Below are positions 41,131 to 48,981 of a stretch of DNA of 64,000 bases, piece after piece (positions within the stretch are counted from its first letter, which is position 1; each line of letters begins with the position of its first letter). The notes under the pieces are model-generated. The model had not been told where the DNA came from, searched no databases, and saw only the letters and a program-made list of their open reading frames with translations. The DNA comes from Archangium sp. (GTDB lineage: Bacteria > Myxococcota > Myxococcia > Myxococcales > Myxococcaceae). The stretch is from the NCBI GenBank assembly GCA_030681645.1, contig JAUXRX010000017.1:248001-312000 (forward strand). Direction: 5' to 3'. Made by a program: the position numbers and the translations under genes.

Positions 41131-41547
41131 GCGCCGGTCTGCTGCGGCTCTCACGCCACGCACCCACACGCGTGATTGGAAGGGCTTGGAGTCGCGCCGT
41201 TCCTGAGCGGGCGCTTTTCCCAGTCAGGATGATGGGGCGCGCGCCCGCTCGACCTTCAATGTGACCGCGTTCGCTTCGTCACCGCAGTCGTCCGTCGGGC
41301 GGATGACGGATGCGTGACAGTGACTTCCGTCTGGCGTGGAACCGCAATTCGCGCGCGGGCCGCGCACAACAGGCGCGCTCGCCAGTTCCTGGCGCGGGAG
41401 TGAACTGCATGCGGCTGATGTTCTTGAGGAGTGCGCGCTTCACGTTTCTTGAAGGAAACCGTTTCGTGAGCTGGCGCATCTGTGTGGCGTGGGCAGGGAG
41501 TCGTGGCTCCTTGCGATGGACCGAACCTGCTTTATCTATGAGGTCAT
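41131..41547. other. 417-base non-coding gap between divergent genes
   Basis: No convincing gene on either strand. Near 41441-41468 there is a small cluster, GTTTC-TTGAAG-GAAAC-C-GTTTC, an inverted plus direct repeat that may bind a regulator. At the right end, TTGCGA (from about 41513), a 16-base spacer and TATCTA could be a weak promoter for the LuxR-type gene, whose ATG follows GAGG by 4 bases. The gap is long for this genome, so it probably holds the promoters of both flanking genes. Confidence 0.4.
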
Positions 41548-42192
41548 ATGAAAGGCCTTCCTCCGAAGACGATTCCCCTCCGTGTTGCCGTTCTTGGTGA
41601 CTACGCGCTCGTTGAGGCGCTGTCAGAGCACGCAGAGCAGATGATTTTGAGCCCCGTCGAGACCAACCTGGAAATCTCGGCGCGTGTCACGCAGGCAGAC
41701 GTGCTGGTCGTCGATGTCACGACCAACACCGTCGCTGCGCTGCAGACGATCAAAGAGCTGACGTACAAGAAGCCCGTGCTCGCGCTCGTCAACGCCGGCC
41801 AGAGCCTCGATGCGCTCAAGGCGGGCGCGAAGGGCGCGATCCGTCGCGACAGCAAGGCGATGGCCATGGCCGCCGCGATCGAGGCGCTGCACGAAGGCCT
41901 CGCCGTGGTCGACCCGAGCGTGCTGGCCACCCTGGCCAACGCGAAGCCGCTGCTGGTGGGCGATCTGTCGACGCCCGGCACCAGCGTCGAGAACGACACG
42001 TTGACCAAGCGCGAGAACGAAGTGCTCGTGCTCCTGGCCGACGGCCTGTCGAACAAGGAGATCGCCGTGCGGCTCTCGATCAGTGAGCACACCGCGAAGT
42101 TCCACGTGAACTCGATCCTCCAGAAGATGAACGCTCAGAAGCGCGTCGAGGCGGTCGTGCGCGCCGCGAAGATGGGCCTCATCAACCTCTGA
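41548..42192 (+). CDS. LuxR/NarL-family regulator with degenerate receiver domain
   Basis: A 214-residue protein. The N-terminal 120 residues keep the receiver fold (LRVAVLGDYALVEAL, DVLVVDVTTN, GAKGAIRRDS). One of the paired acidic residues is replaced (LGD), the usual Thr/Ser becomes Val/Asn (LALVNAG) and the conserved Lys becomes Arg (IRRDS). The candidate phospho-Asp remains. The C-terminal LuxR helix-turn-helix is intact (LTKRENEVLVLLADGLSNKEIAVRLSIS). It may work without phosphorylation, as some myxobacterial NarL-type regulators do (inference). It is followed by a strong terminator, so it is monocistronic. Confidence 0.85.
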   Translation: MKGLPPKTIPLRVAVLGDYALVEALSEHAEQMILSPVETNLEISARVTQADVLVVDVTTNTVAALQTIKELTYKKPVLALVNAGQSLDALKAGAKGAIRRDSKAMAMAAAIEALHEGLAVVDPSVLATLANAKPLLVGDLSTPGTSVENDTLTKRENEVLVLLADGLSNKEIAVRLSISEHTAKFHVNSILQKMNAQKRVEAVVRAAKMGLINL

Positions 42193-42219
42193 CGTCTCGC
42201 AGCAGCCTTGACCAGCACG

Positions 42220-42250
42220 AGAGCCCCCTTCCACACCGGGAGGGGGCTCT
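42220..42250 (+). terminator. intrinsic terminator of the LuxR-type gene
   Basis: AGAGCCCCCT (42220-42229) and AGGGGGCTCT (42241-42250) form a perfect 10-bp stem with an 11-base loop, followed by TTGCATTTCTTC, a T-rich tail. It lies 28 bases after the stop codon. One of the two best terminators in the window. Confidence 0.8.
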
Positions 42251-42357
42251 TTGCATTTCTTCAAACTTCTCCTCTCCGTTGTGGCGATGGCGGAACGCGA
42301 ACGCACTCCTACGTTTGCGCGGTCGTCAGCACTCAACCAACCTCGGAGCCGAACACC

Positions 42358-43242
42358 ATGCCTGTCGTCATCGCAGAGCTGTCGGACACGCTGAGCACGA
42401 TCGTCGAGAACACCGGGAAGAGCGTCGTGCGCGTCGAAGGAGGGCACCGCCGCGCCATCAGCGGGATCGTCTGGAGCCCGAAGCAGATCGTCACCGCCGC
42501 CGGCGGCGTGCTGAAGGAAGAGGTGGTGGTCTTCGTCGACGGCAAGGAGCTGAAGGCCCGCCTGAAGGGCCGCGACGAGTCGACCGATCTGGCGCTGCTC
42601 GAGGTCGACGAGCCGCTGCCTGCGGCGACGTTCGACGACGGTGCCGGGGTGAAGGTGGGCCAGCTGGCGCTGCGCCTGGCGCGCCCGGGCGAGACGGTGC
42701 GCGCCACCAGCGGCATCTTGAGCGCGGTGGGGCAGAAGCCCTGGCGCACGCCCCGCGGGGGCGAGGTGGACTTCTACCTGGAGTCCGACGCCCCGCATCA
42801 GTCCGGCTTCTCCGGCGGACCGCTGGTCGATCTGCAGGGGAGGGTGCTCGGCATGACCACCAACGGGCTGCTGCGGGGCACGAGCGTCACCATTCCCACG
42901 AAGACCATTCGCCGCGTGGTGGCGCAGTTCGAGGCGCACGGGAAGGTGCGGCGCAGCTACCTCGGGCTGCAGCTCCAGCCCGTGCAGCTGCCCGACCCGG
43001 TGCGCGCCTCGACCGGCGAGGAGATCGGCCTGCTGGTCACCTCGGTGGAGAAGGACGGGCCCGCTGACAAGGCCGGCATCCAGTACGGGGACACCGTGCT
43101 GCACCTGGGCGACGACTCGGTGAAGACGCTGCAGGATCTGTATCGCTACCTGCGCGCCGATCATTCGGACCAGCAGGTGCCGCTCAAGTACTTCCGCAAC
43201 GGCCAGGTCACGACCTCGCAGGTGACGCTCGGGGGCCGTTGA
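42358..43242 (+). CDS. S1C trypsin-like pseudoprotease with PDZ domain (catalytic His lost)
   Basis: A 294-residue HtrA-like protein. The protease fold is clear: IVWSPKQIVTAAGGVL stands where HtrA has LTNAHVV, so the catalytic His is replaced by Gly. The catalytic Asp position is kept (STDLALLEVD) and so is the nucleophile motif SGFSGGPLVD. A PDZ domain follows (about 200-290; LGLQLQPVQLP, AGIQYGDTVLHLGDDSV). No signal peptide or membrane anchor is visible, so it is probably cytoplasmic. It is one base from an intact homologue, suggesting a regulatory or scaffold subunit of a mixed complex (inference). Start chosen at ATG 42358. Confidence 0.85.
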   Translation: MPVVIAELSDTLSTIVENTGKSVVRVEGGHRRAISGIVWSPKQIVTAAGGVLKEEVVVFVDGKELKARLKGRDESTDLALLEVDEPLPAATFDDGAGVKVGQLALRLARPGETVRATSGILSAVGQKPWRTPRGGEVDFYLESDAPHQSGFSGGPLVDLQGRVLGMTTNGLLRGTSVTIPTKTIRRVVAQFEAHGKVRRSYLGLQLQPVQLPDPVRASTGEEIGLLVTSVEKDGPADKAGIQYGDTVLHLGDDSVKTLQDLYRYLRADHSDQQVPLKYFRNGQVTTSQVTLGGR

Positions 43243-43243
43243 C

Positions 43244-44140
43244 ATGAGCCCGCTCGAGCTCTTCAGCGACGAGCTGGAGAAGTTGGTGGAGCGCGCCGCT
43301 CCCAGCGTGGTGGCGCTCGAGCACCGGCGCGGTCACGGCACGGGCCTGGCGATGAGTGATGGCTTCGTGCTCACCAACGCGCACGTGGTGAAGAGCACCT
43401 CGAAGCTGCAGCTGCGCTTTCACGACGGCGCGAAGTTCGAGGGCGAGGTGGTGGGCCGCGACGAGGTCACCGACCTCGCCGTGGTCCGCACCGGGCGGAA
43501 GGACGCGCCCGTGCTGCCCTTCGCCTCGGCTGCGCAGGTGAAGGTGGGCCAGGTGGTGCTGGCGCTCGGTCACCCGTTCGGCTTCGAGCGCAGCGTCGCG
43601 CTCGGGGTGGTGAGCGCGCTCGAGCGCCGGTTGCCGGGGCGTGACGGCGCGTCGCTCGACGGGCTCATCCAGACCGACGCGGCGATCAACCCGGGCAACT
43701 CGGGTGGGCCGCTGCTCAACGCGCGGGGGCAGGTGGTGGGCATCAACACCGCCATGCTCCCGTTCGCGCAGGGCATCGGCTTCGCGGTGCCGTCGTCGAC
43801 GGCGTCGTGGGTGTCGGCGCTGCTGCTCCGGCACGGCGAGGTGCGGCGGCGCTTCCTCGGCATCGCGGCGCGCAACGAGACGCTGTCGGCCGAGCTGGCG
43901 ACGCGGCTGGGTCAGCCGAAGGCCGTGCGCGTGGTGGAGATCGGCCGCGACACGCCTGCGTCGGCAGGCGGGCTCGAGTCGAACGACGTGGTGCTGCAGT
44001 TGAACGGCAGCAGCGTGGCGAACGTGGATGATCTGCAGCGGCTGCTGGCGATCGACTCGGCGACCATCGTCGAGCTCACCGTGTGGAAGCGCGACGGGGT
44101 GGTGCAGCGCCAGGTGCGGCCCGCCCAGCGGGCGGCGTAG
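43244..44140 (+). CDS. S1C (HtrA-like) serine protease with PDZ domain
   Basis: A 298-residue protease with the full triad: His in VLTNAHVVKS, Asp in EVTDLAVVRT and Ser in PGNSGGPLLN. LALGHPFG and IQTDAAINPGNSGGPL are classic DegP/HtrA motifs. A PDZ domain follows (about 205-290; RRRFLGIAARNE, SAGGLESNDVVLQLNGSSV). Unlike DegP it has no export signal, so it should act in the cytoplasm. It starts one base after the pseudoprotease stop, so the pair is co-expressed. Confidence 0.9.
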   Translation: MSPLELFSDELEKLVERAAPSVVALEHRRGHGTGLAMSDGFVLTNAHVVKSTSKLQLRFHDGAKFEGEVVGRDEVTDLAVVRTGRKDAPVLPFASAAQVKVGQVVLALGHPFGFERSVALGVVSALERRLPGRDGASLDGLIQTDAAINPGNSGGPLLNARGQVVGINTAMLPFAQGIGFAVPSSTASWVSALLLRHGEVRRRFLGIAARNETLSAELATRLGQPKAVRVVEIGRDTPASAGGLESNDVVLQLNGSSVANVDDLQRLLAIDSATIVELTVWKRDGVVQRQVRPAQRAA

Positions 44141-44151
44141 CCCTCCCTGCC

Positions 44152-44604
44152 TCAGCGCCCGTCAGACTCGGCCAGCTGCTTCAGCTTCTCGAGCAGGCCG
44201 TCCCCACCCTTCATCGCGTCGGCGTAACGCGCGGCGCCGTTCTGCACCCGGCTGAAGTCACCCTGCGAGAATTCGAGCCGCGTCGCGGTCGCGGAGAGCG
44301 GGGTGAGCCGGCACGTCATGGTGACGTGGTTCTCGGGCACGTCGACCATTCCTCCATGGGGGTCGAAGGTGGTGTACGCGAGCAGCGAATGCGGCTCAAA
44401 GGTGACGACCCGGCCGGTCACGAAGACCATCGGCTTTCCTTCCAGCTCGCCCCGCCAGATCAGCGGGCTGCCTGGTTTCCAGTCGGAGATCGCCTCGCAG
44501 CCGAACATGTACTGCTTCGTCAGTGCCGGGTCGGTCAGCAGCGCCCACACCGTGGCAGCGGGCGCGGAGATGTCGATGGTCTCGTGGGTGAAGAGTTCGC
44601 TCAT
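44152..44604 (-). CDS. SRPBCC (AHSA1-like) domain protein
   Basis: A 150-residue protein whose start (HETIDISAPAATVWALLTDP) and core (WKPGSPLIWRGELEGK, GRVVTFEPHSLLAYTTFD) are those of the SRPBCC/AHSA1 hydrophobic-pocket fold. Members bind lipids or small ligands or act as activators of Hsp90 (Aha1 in eukaryotes); bacterial roles vary. No catalytic residues are definable. It is divergent from the AraC-type regulator, with 50 bases between starts, a common pairing of ligand-binding protein and regulator. Confidence 0.85.
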   Translation of the reverse strand: MSELFTHETIDISAPAATVWALLTDPALTKQYMFGCEAISDWKPGSPLIWRGELEGKPMVFVTGRVVTFEPHSLLAYTTFDPHGGMVDVPENHVTMTCRLTPLSATATRLEFSQGDFSRVQNGAARYADAMKGGDGLLEKLKQLAESDGR

Positions 44605-44654
44605 GCCGGGTGGTGTACCGGCCCGCTGCGATCGACGTCTTGCACAAACGCGAC

Positions 44655-45458
44655 ATGAACCGCCGGGCTGCCAGGCCGGCGCGTGGGGTGGTGCACGGCG
44701 TGGCGAGCGGGCCCGTCACCCATGCGCGCACCGCGCCGGCAGAGGCCCTGGCCGGCGTCATCGAACACTTCTGGTCCGTCGCGTGGGACCTGCGGGGCCT
44801 GCCGCCGCTCCTGGTGCAGACGCTTCCCCACCCGTCGGTGCACGTGATCGTCGAGGGCCACAAGCACGAGGTGACGGGCGTGGCGACGCGCCGGTTCTCC
44901 CGCACCCTGGAAGGGAAGGGGCGGGTGTTCGGGATCAAGTTCCGCCCGGCGATGTTCCACGCGGTGCTGGGTGCTCCGGTCTCGACGCTCGCCGATCGGG
45001 TCGTGCCCCTCGGCACGGTGTTCGGCCGCGCGGGGGCGCGTTGGGCGGAGGACCTGTCTGCCGACGCCGAGCCGATCGCGCTGGCAGAGCGGTTCTTGCT
45101 CGAGCGCGTCACCGACGTGGATCCGCTCGCCCGCGCGGTGAGGGACCTGGTGGAGCGTGCGGCCCTCGACCGGACGTGGGTGAAGGTCGAGCAGCTCGCC
45201 GCCGCCTCAGGCTTCACGCTGCGCATGCTGCAGCGGCACTTCCGCACGTACGTCGGCGCGAGCCCGAAGTGGGTGCTGCAGCGCTATCGCCTGCACGAGG
45301 CCAACGAGCGGCTCAAGGCGAACCCGAAGCTCGAGCTGGCCGATCTCGCCGCCGAGCTTGGCTACGTGGATCAGCCCCACTTCGTGCGCGACTTCAAGGC
45401 GCTGCTGGGGGTCACTCCGGGCGCGTACGCGAAGACCGTGGCAGCGGGCCGGGCCTGA
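44655..45458 (+). CDS. AraC-family transcriptional regulator
   Basis: A 267-residue regulator. The C-terminal double helix-turn-helix is clear: EQLAAASGFTLRMLQRHFR and LADLAAELGYVDQPHFVRDF, ending FKALLGVTPGAYAK. The N-terminal half (LAGVIEHFWSVAWDLRG, PHPSVHVIVEGHKHEVTGV, GKGRVFGIKFRPAMFHAVLG) resembles the sensor domain of the AraC group related to DUF6597 proteins. ATG at 44655 is preferred over GTG at 44610. Probably controls the divergent SRPBCC gene (inference from arrangement). Confidence 0.88.
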   Translation: MNRRAARPARGVVHGVASGPVTHARTAPAEALAGVIEHFWSVAWDLRGLPPLLVQTLPHPSVHVIVEGHKHEVTGVATRRFSRTLEGKGRVFGIKFRPAMFHAVLGAPVSTLADRVVPLGTVFGRAGARWAEDLSADAEPIALAERFLLERVTDVDPLARAVRDLVERAALDRTWVKVEQLAAASGFTLRMLQRHFRTYVGASPKWVLQRYRLHEANERLKANPKLELADLAAELGYVDQPHFVRDFKALLGVTPGAYAKTVAAGRA

Positions 45459-45472
45459 AACGACGGGGCGCT

Positions 45473-46888
45473 TCAGCCCTCTTCCTTGCGCGGCGTCACC
45501 GCCGGCAGCGGGCCCGACTGGTGGCGGCTCGCCGGCGTGGCCTCGAGGTTCTTCGCCGCCATGTAGATGATGTTCCGCGTGCCCTTCTTGCCCCGGTACA
45601 TGGCGCGATCGGCGAGATCGACCAGCGTCTCCTGGTCCTGCGCGTGCTCGGGGTAGCTGGCGATGCCGATGCAGGTGCTGATGCTCAGGCTGAAGCCCTC
45701 GCGCGCGAGGAAGCGGTGCGACTCGATCGACCGGCGAATGCGCTCGGCCACCTTGAGCGCGCCCCCCGAGTCGGTGCCCCGCAGCAGCAGCACGTACTCG
45801 TCGCCGCCCCACCGGCACACGATGTCGTTGTCGCGCACGCAGTTCTTGAGCACCCGCGCCACCTCGACCAGCAGCTTCGAGCCCACCAGGTGGCCGTGGG
45901 TGTCGTTGATGCTCTTGAAGTAGTCGAGGTCGAGGAACGCCAGGGCGAAGGGCTTGTCGTTCGTCGCCTGCGACTTGAATTCCTTGTCGAGCACGAGCTG
46001 GAGGTAGCGGCTGTTGAAGAGGTGCGTGAGATCGTCGAGGTAGACGAGATCTTCCACCGCGGCGAACTTGCCCAGGTTCTTGAGCGCCAGGCCGAGGTGC
46101 CGCGCGAGGAAAGGCGCGCCCGAGACGCCGGCGTCCGAGATGTCGTCGCGGAAGAACAACAGCACCGCGCCGTACATCGCGTCACCCTCGTACACCGGCA
46201 CCAGGAAGGCCGTGTCGAAGCCCAGGTCTTCGATGGCGATCTCCTGGCCGGCGCGATCGATCTTCCCCACCGCCTCGCGCACGATCTGCAGGGTCTGCTT
46301 CTCCACCGGCTCGCGCGGCACGTCGGCGAAGCCCTGGAAGCTCGCCAGCTCGAGCTGGCCGCCGGCTTCCTTGACGAAGACCACCACCGCGTCGGCCGCA
46401 CACATCGACTGAAACGCCGAGGCCGTGGCCTCGAACAGGTGGTCGCGCTCGAGCGTGGTGGCGATGCGCTGACCCGCCTCGAGCAGCGCCACGTGCGTGC
46501 GCAGCGCCTCGTTTTCCTTGAGCAGGGTGTGCTGGGTGAGGGCGCGGTTGACCGCGTGGGCCAGCACCTCGGGCTGCACCGGCTTGACCAGGTAGTCAGC
46601 CGCGCCGCTCTTGATCGCGCGCACCGCGGGCTCGACCTTGTCGAGCGCGGTGATCACCAGCACCTCGACGTCGGGCTGGGTCGAGCGCACGTACTGCAAC
46701 AGCGCCATGCCGTCGCTCTGGGGGAGAATGAGATCGGTCACCAGCAGGGCGAAGCGCGTCTTCGCCAGCGCTTCCTTGGCCTCGGCGACCGAGCCGACCG
46801 CGGTGACCTCGTGCCCGGCGCCCGCCAGGAAATCGCTGTAGAGCGATCTCGCGACCTTCTCGTCATCGACCAACAGGATCTGCGCCAT
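45473..46888 (-). CDS. REC-GAF-GGDEF diguanylate cyclase response regulator
   Basis: A 471-residue protein. The receiver domain (1-120) has the acidic pair in LLVDDEKVA, phospho-Asp in LVTDLILPQSDG, Thr in VITALD and Lys in LVKPVQP. A GAF-like domain (about 145-290) begins ALLEAGQRIATTLERDHLF. The GGDEF domain (about 295-455) carries the active-site GGDEY. An inhibitory I-site RDND lies exactly five residues before it, so c-di-GMP synthesis with product feedback is expected. Phosphorylation would activate it; the partner kinase is unknown. Divergent from the double-CheW gene. Confidence 0.92.
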   Translation of the reverse strand: MAQILLVDDEKVARSLYSDFLAGAGHEVTAVGSVAEAKEALAKTRFALLVTDLILPQSDGMALLQYVRSTQPDVEVLVITALDKVEPAVRAIKSGAADYLVKPVQPEVLAHAVNRALTQHTLLKENEALRTHVALLEAGQRIATTLERDHLFEATASAFQSMCAADAVVVFVKEAGGQLELASFQGFADVPREPVEKQTLQIVREAVGKIDRAGQEIAIEDLGFDTAFLVPVYEGDAMYGAVLLFFRDDISDAGVSGAPFLARHLGLALKNLGKFAAVEDLVYLDDLTHLFNSRYLQLVLDKEFKSQATNDKPFALAFLDLDYFKSINDTHGHLVGSKLLVEVARVLKNCVRDNDIVCRWGGDEYVLLLRGTDSGGALKVAERIRRSIESHRFLAREGFSLSISTCIGIASYPEHAQDQETLVDLADRAMYRGKKGTRNIIYMAAKNLEATPASRHQSGPLPAVTPRKEEG

Positions 46889-46943
46889 TGCCGGATGGGC
46901 GAACTAGCAGACGCTCGCAGGCCGTGCGAGCTTGGCGCTTCTG

Positions 46944-47687
46944 GTGAGTCGCGATGAACGCCGGCTGTGTGTCTTCTTCAGCGCGGGTGCGACGAGGTAC
47001 GCACTCGACGCCGTGCGCGTGCTCGAGGTCGCGCGCGTCAACGAGGAAGGCGTGCTGCAGCTCTCGCAGCACCTGCCCGTGCGCGATCTGTCCCTGATCC
47101 TGGGGGGGGACACCGAGGCCCACGTCGGGGCGGGCGTGGTGCTGGACGTCTCGCCCACGCTGGCGCTGCGGGTGAAGCAGGTCGACGGCGTGTTCGACTG
47201 CACCGGGCTGCCGCGCTGGACGGTGCAGGGGCGGCTGGTGCCGCTGCTCGCCCCGGCGATCGCCGCGGCCATCGAGTACGAAGGCCGGCTGGTGTTCGAG
47301 CTCGACGCCGACGGCGCCGCGCGTGGGCTGCCCCGCCAGCTCAAGCCGCTCGAGCGCCACCACCGCACCGATCCGAGCGCGCTGGTCTTCACCGTGCAGG
47401 GTGAGCGGCTGGCGATCCCCCTCCACCACGTGGTGCAGGTGATCGAAGCGGGCGCCCAGTTCAACCGCGCCCCCAACGCCGGCAGCTTCCTGGGCGTGGC
47501 CGTGCACCGCGCCCAGCTCTGCCCGGTCTTCACCGTGGGGCCCCTGGGCCTGGTTCAGCCGTTCGTGGTGCTCTTCGAGGTCGGTGGTGACCTGCTGGGC
47601 CTGTCGGCCAGCCAGGTCGAGGGCGTGCGGTCAGGAACCTCGCTGGATGGGGCGTCAGTCCTCGACGTGGGGCGCATGTTTTCTTGA
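46944..47687 (+). CDS. double CheW-domain protein
   Basis: About 247 residues with two CheW-like halves. The first is FFSAGATRYALDAVRVLEVAR with LPVRDLSLILGG. The second is FTVQGERLAIPLHHVVQVIE, FLGVAVHRAQLCPVFTV and VVLFEVGGDLLGLSASQVEGV. CheW couples chemoreceptors to CheA kinases; tandem forms may bridge arrays. The start is uncertain: GTG at 46944 (VSRDERRLCVFF) is used here, TTG at 46932 is possible and neither has a Shine-Dalgarno. It is 33 bases upstream of the RomR-like regulator. Confidence 0.8.
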   Translation: MSRDERRLCVFFSAGATRYALDAVRVLEVARVNEEGVLQLSQHLPVRDLSLILGGDTEAHVGAGVVLDVSPTLALRVKQVDGVFDCTGLPRWTVQGRLVPLLAPAIAAAIEYEGRLVFELDADGAARGLPRQLKPLERHHRTDPSALVFTVQGERLAIPLHHVVQVIEAGAQFNRAPNAGSFLGVAVHRAQLCPVFTVGPLGLVQPFVVLFEVGGDLLGLSASQVEGVRSGTSLDGASVLDVGRMFS

Positions 47688-47713
47688 GGGTGCCGAAGGG
47701 TTGCCCCTAAACT
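47684..47713 (+). promoter_or_regulatory. possible promoter giving a near-leaderless transcript
   Basis: TTGAGG (47684-47689), an 18-base spacer and TAAACT (47708-47713) match housekeeping boxes at 4 of 6 positions each. The ATG of the next gene is at 47721, so transcription would begin almost at the start codon. The -35 overlaps the stop codon of the CheW gene. No Shine-Dalgarno is visible, which fits leaderless expression. Confidence 0.4.
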
Positions 47714-47720
47714 GACCGCG

Positions 47721-48890
47721 ATGCCTAAATCAGTCCTCGTCGCCGACGACTCGCTCACGATTCGCAAGATCGTTGGAATGCTCTTTGCGATGGAAGACTT
47801 CACGCTGACAGCCGTGGACAACGGGCTCGATGCGGTCGCCAAGGCGCGCGAGCTGCGCCCCGACCTCGTCATCGCCGACTGCATGATGCCGGGAAAGAAC
47901 GGCTACGAGGTCTGCCAGGAGCTCAAGAGCGATCCTTCGACCTCGCACATTCCCGTGCTGCTGCTGGCCGGGAACTTCGAGCCCTTCGATCCCGCGCGGG
48001 CCCAGGCGGTCGGCGCCAACGGCCACATTCCCAAGCCGTTCGACAGCACCAGCTTCCTCGATCGCGTGCGCGCCTCGGTGGGCATGGCGCCTGCCGCCGC
48101 GCAGCCCAACCCGCTCTCGCACCTCGGTCCTTCCACCACGCCGATGGGCGCGCCCGCGGCGCCGAACCCGCAGCAGATCCGCCCGCCGGCCGCGCCGCCG
48201 CAGCCGCTCCAGGGCATTTCGCAGCCGCGCCCGATGCCGGGCCTGCAGGGGCAGCCCGGTCAGCCGCTCCGTCCGATGCCGGGCGTGCCCATGGGTACGC
48301 AGCCGGGCATGCCGCCGCGCCCGATGGGCGTGCCGATGGGCACCCAGCCCGGCATGCCGCCGCGCCCGATGGGCATGCCGATGGGCCAGCCGGGCATGCC
48401 GCCCGGTGGAATGCCGCCGCGCCCGATGGGCGTGCCGATGGGCACCCAGCCGGGTATGCCGCCGCGTCCGATGGGCGTGCCGGGCATGCCGGGCACCATG
48501 CCTCCGGGGCCGGGCATGGCGCGGCCTCCGATGGCTGGGACGCCGGGCATGCCGCCCGCGCCGGGAATGCCCGGTGGGTTCCCCCGTCCTCCGGGTGCCG
48601 CGCCGCTGCCCGGCGTGCCCCGCCGCGATCCGTTCGGGTTGCCGGGCCACGCGCCTCCGCAGCAGCACCAGCAGCCGCACCCGCCGCAGCGCACCGAATC
48701 GCTCGACCTCGACTCGCACCGCGGCGCTGGCGATGGCGGCGAAGCGCACCTGCGCGAGGCCCTCTCGAAGGCCTCGAAGGAAGTCATCGAGAAGATCGCC
48801 TGGGAAGTCGTTCCCCAGCTCGCCGAGACGATCATCCGCGAGGAGCTGGAGCGGCTGATCAAGGATCGCGAAGCCAAGGGCCTGGCGTAA
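47721..48890 (+). CDS. response regulator with Pro/Gly/Met-rich linker, RomR-like
   Basis: A 389-residue protein. An intact receiver (1-122; VLVADDSLTIRK, LVIADCMMPGKNGYEV, LLLAGNFE, IPKPFD) is followed by a long disordered linker (about 123-335) rich in Pro, Gly and Met with 15-residue repeats. A conserved amphipathic C-terminus (EAHLREALSKASKEVIEKIA, IIREELERLIKDREA) ends it. This receiver / Pro-rich linker / acidic-helical tail architecture is that of RomR, the myxobacterial polarity protein working with MglA and MglB. Orthology is not proven, as myxobacteria have other regulators with similar tails. The ATG lacks a Shine-Dalgarno. Confidence 0.8.
   Translation: MPKSVLVADDSLTIRKIVGMLFAMEDFTLTAVDNGLDAVAKARELRPDLVIADCMMPGKNGYEVCQELKSDPSTSHIPVLLLAGNFEPFDPARAQAVGANGHIPKPFDSTSFLDRVRASVGMAPAAAQPNPLSHLGPSTTPMGAPAAPNPQQIRPPAAPPQPLQGISQPRPMPGLQGQPGQPLRPMPGVPMGTQPGMPPRPMGVPMGTQPGMPPRPMGMPMGQPGMPPGGMPPRPMGVPMGTQPGMPPRPMGVPGMPGTMPPGPGMARPPMAGTPGMPPAPGMPGGFPRPPGAAPLPGVPRRDPFGLPGHAPPQQHQQPHPPQRTESLDLDSHRGAGDGGEAHLREALSKASKEVIEKIAWEVVPQLAETIIREELERLIKDREAKGLA
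48291..48482 (+). repeat. in-gene 45-base tandem repeat (MGTQPGMPPRPMGVP)
   Basis: Four units encoding MGTQPGMPPRPMGVP or close variants begin at 48291, 48336, 48381 and 48438. The third is altered to 57 bases. They make part of the disordered linker of the response regulator and are candidates for length variation by slippage. Confidence 0.8.
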
Positions 48891-48919
48891 GCGCGATTTT
48901 TGAGAATCTTCAGTTGTCG

Positions 48920-48954
48920 AAGGCGGCCCTTTCCGTGTTTGAGGGGGCCGCCTT
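48920..48954 (+). terminator. intrinsic terminator between the RomR-like gene and valS
   Basis: AAGGCGGCCC (48920-48929) and GGGCCGCCTT (48945-48954) form a perfect 10-bp stem with a 15-base loop, followed by ACTTGTTTCTGTTT. It ends 27 bases before the valS start. It could end the upstream transcript or, if valS is transcribed from further up, act as an attenuator. Confidence 0.75.
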
Positions 48955-48981
48955 ACTTGTTTCTGTTTCGAAGGGTGTCAG

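Noticed and set aside
41390..41420. Possible sigma-54 promoter (TGGCGCG and TGCA)
   Set aside because: The spacing between the GG and GC elements is too long for a -24/-12 promoter.
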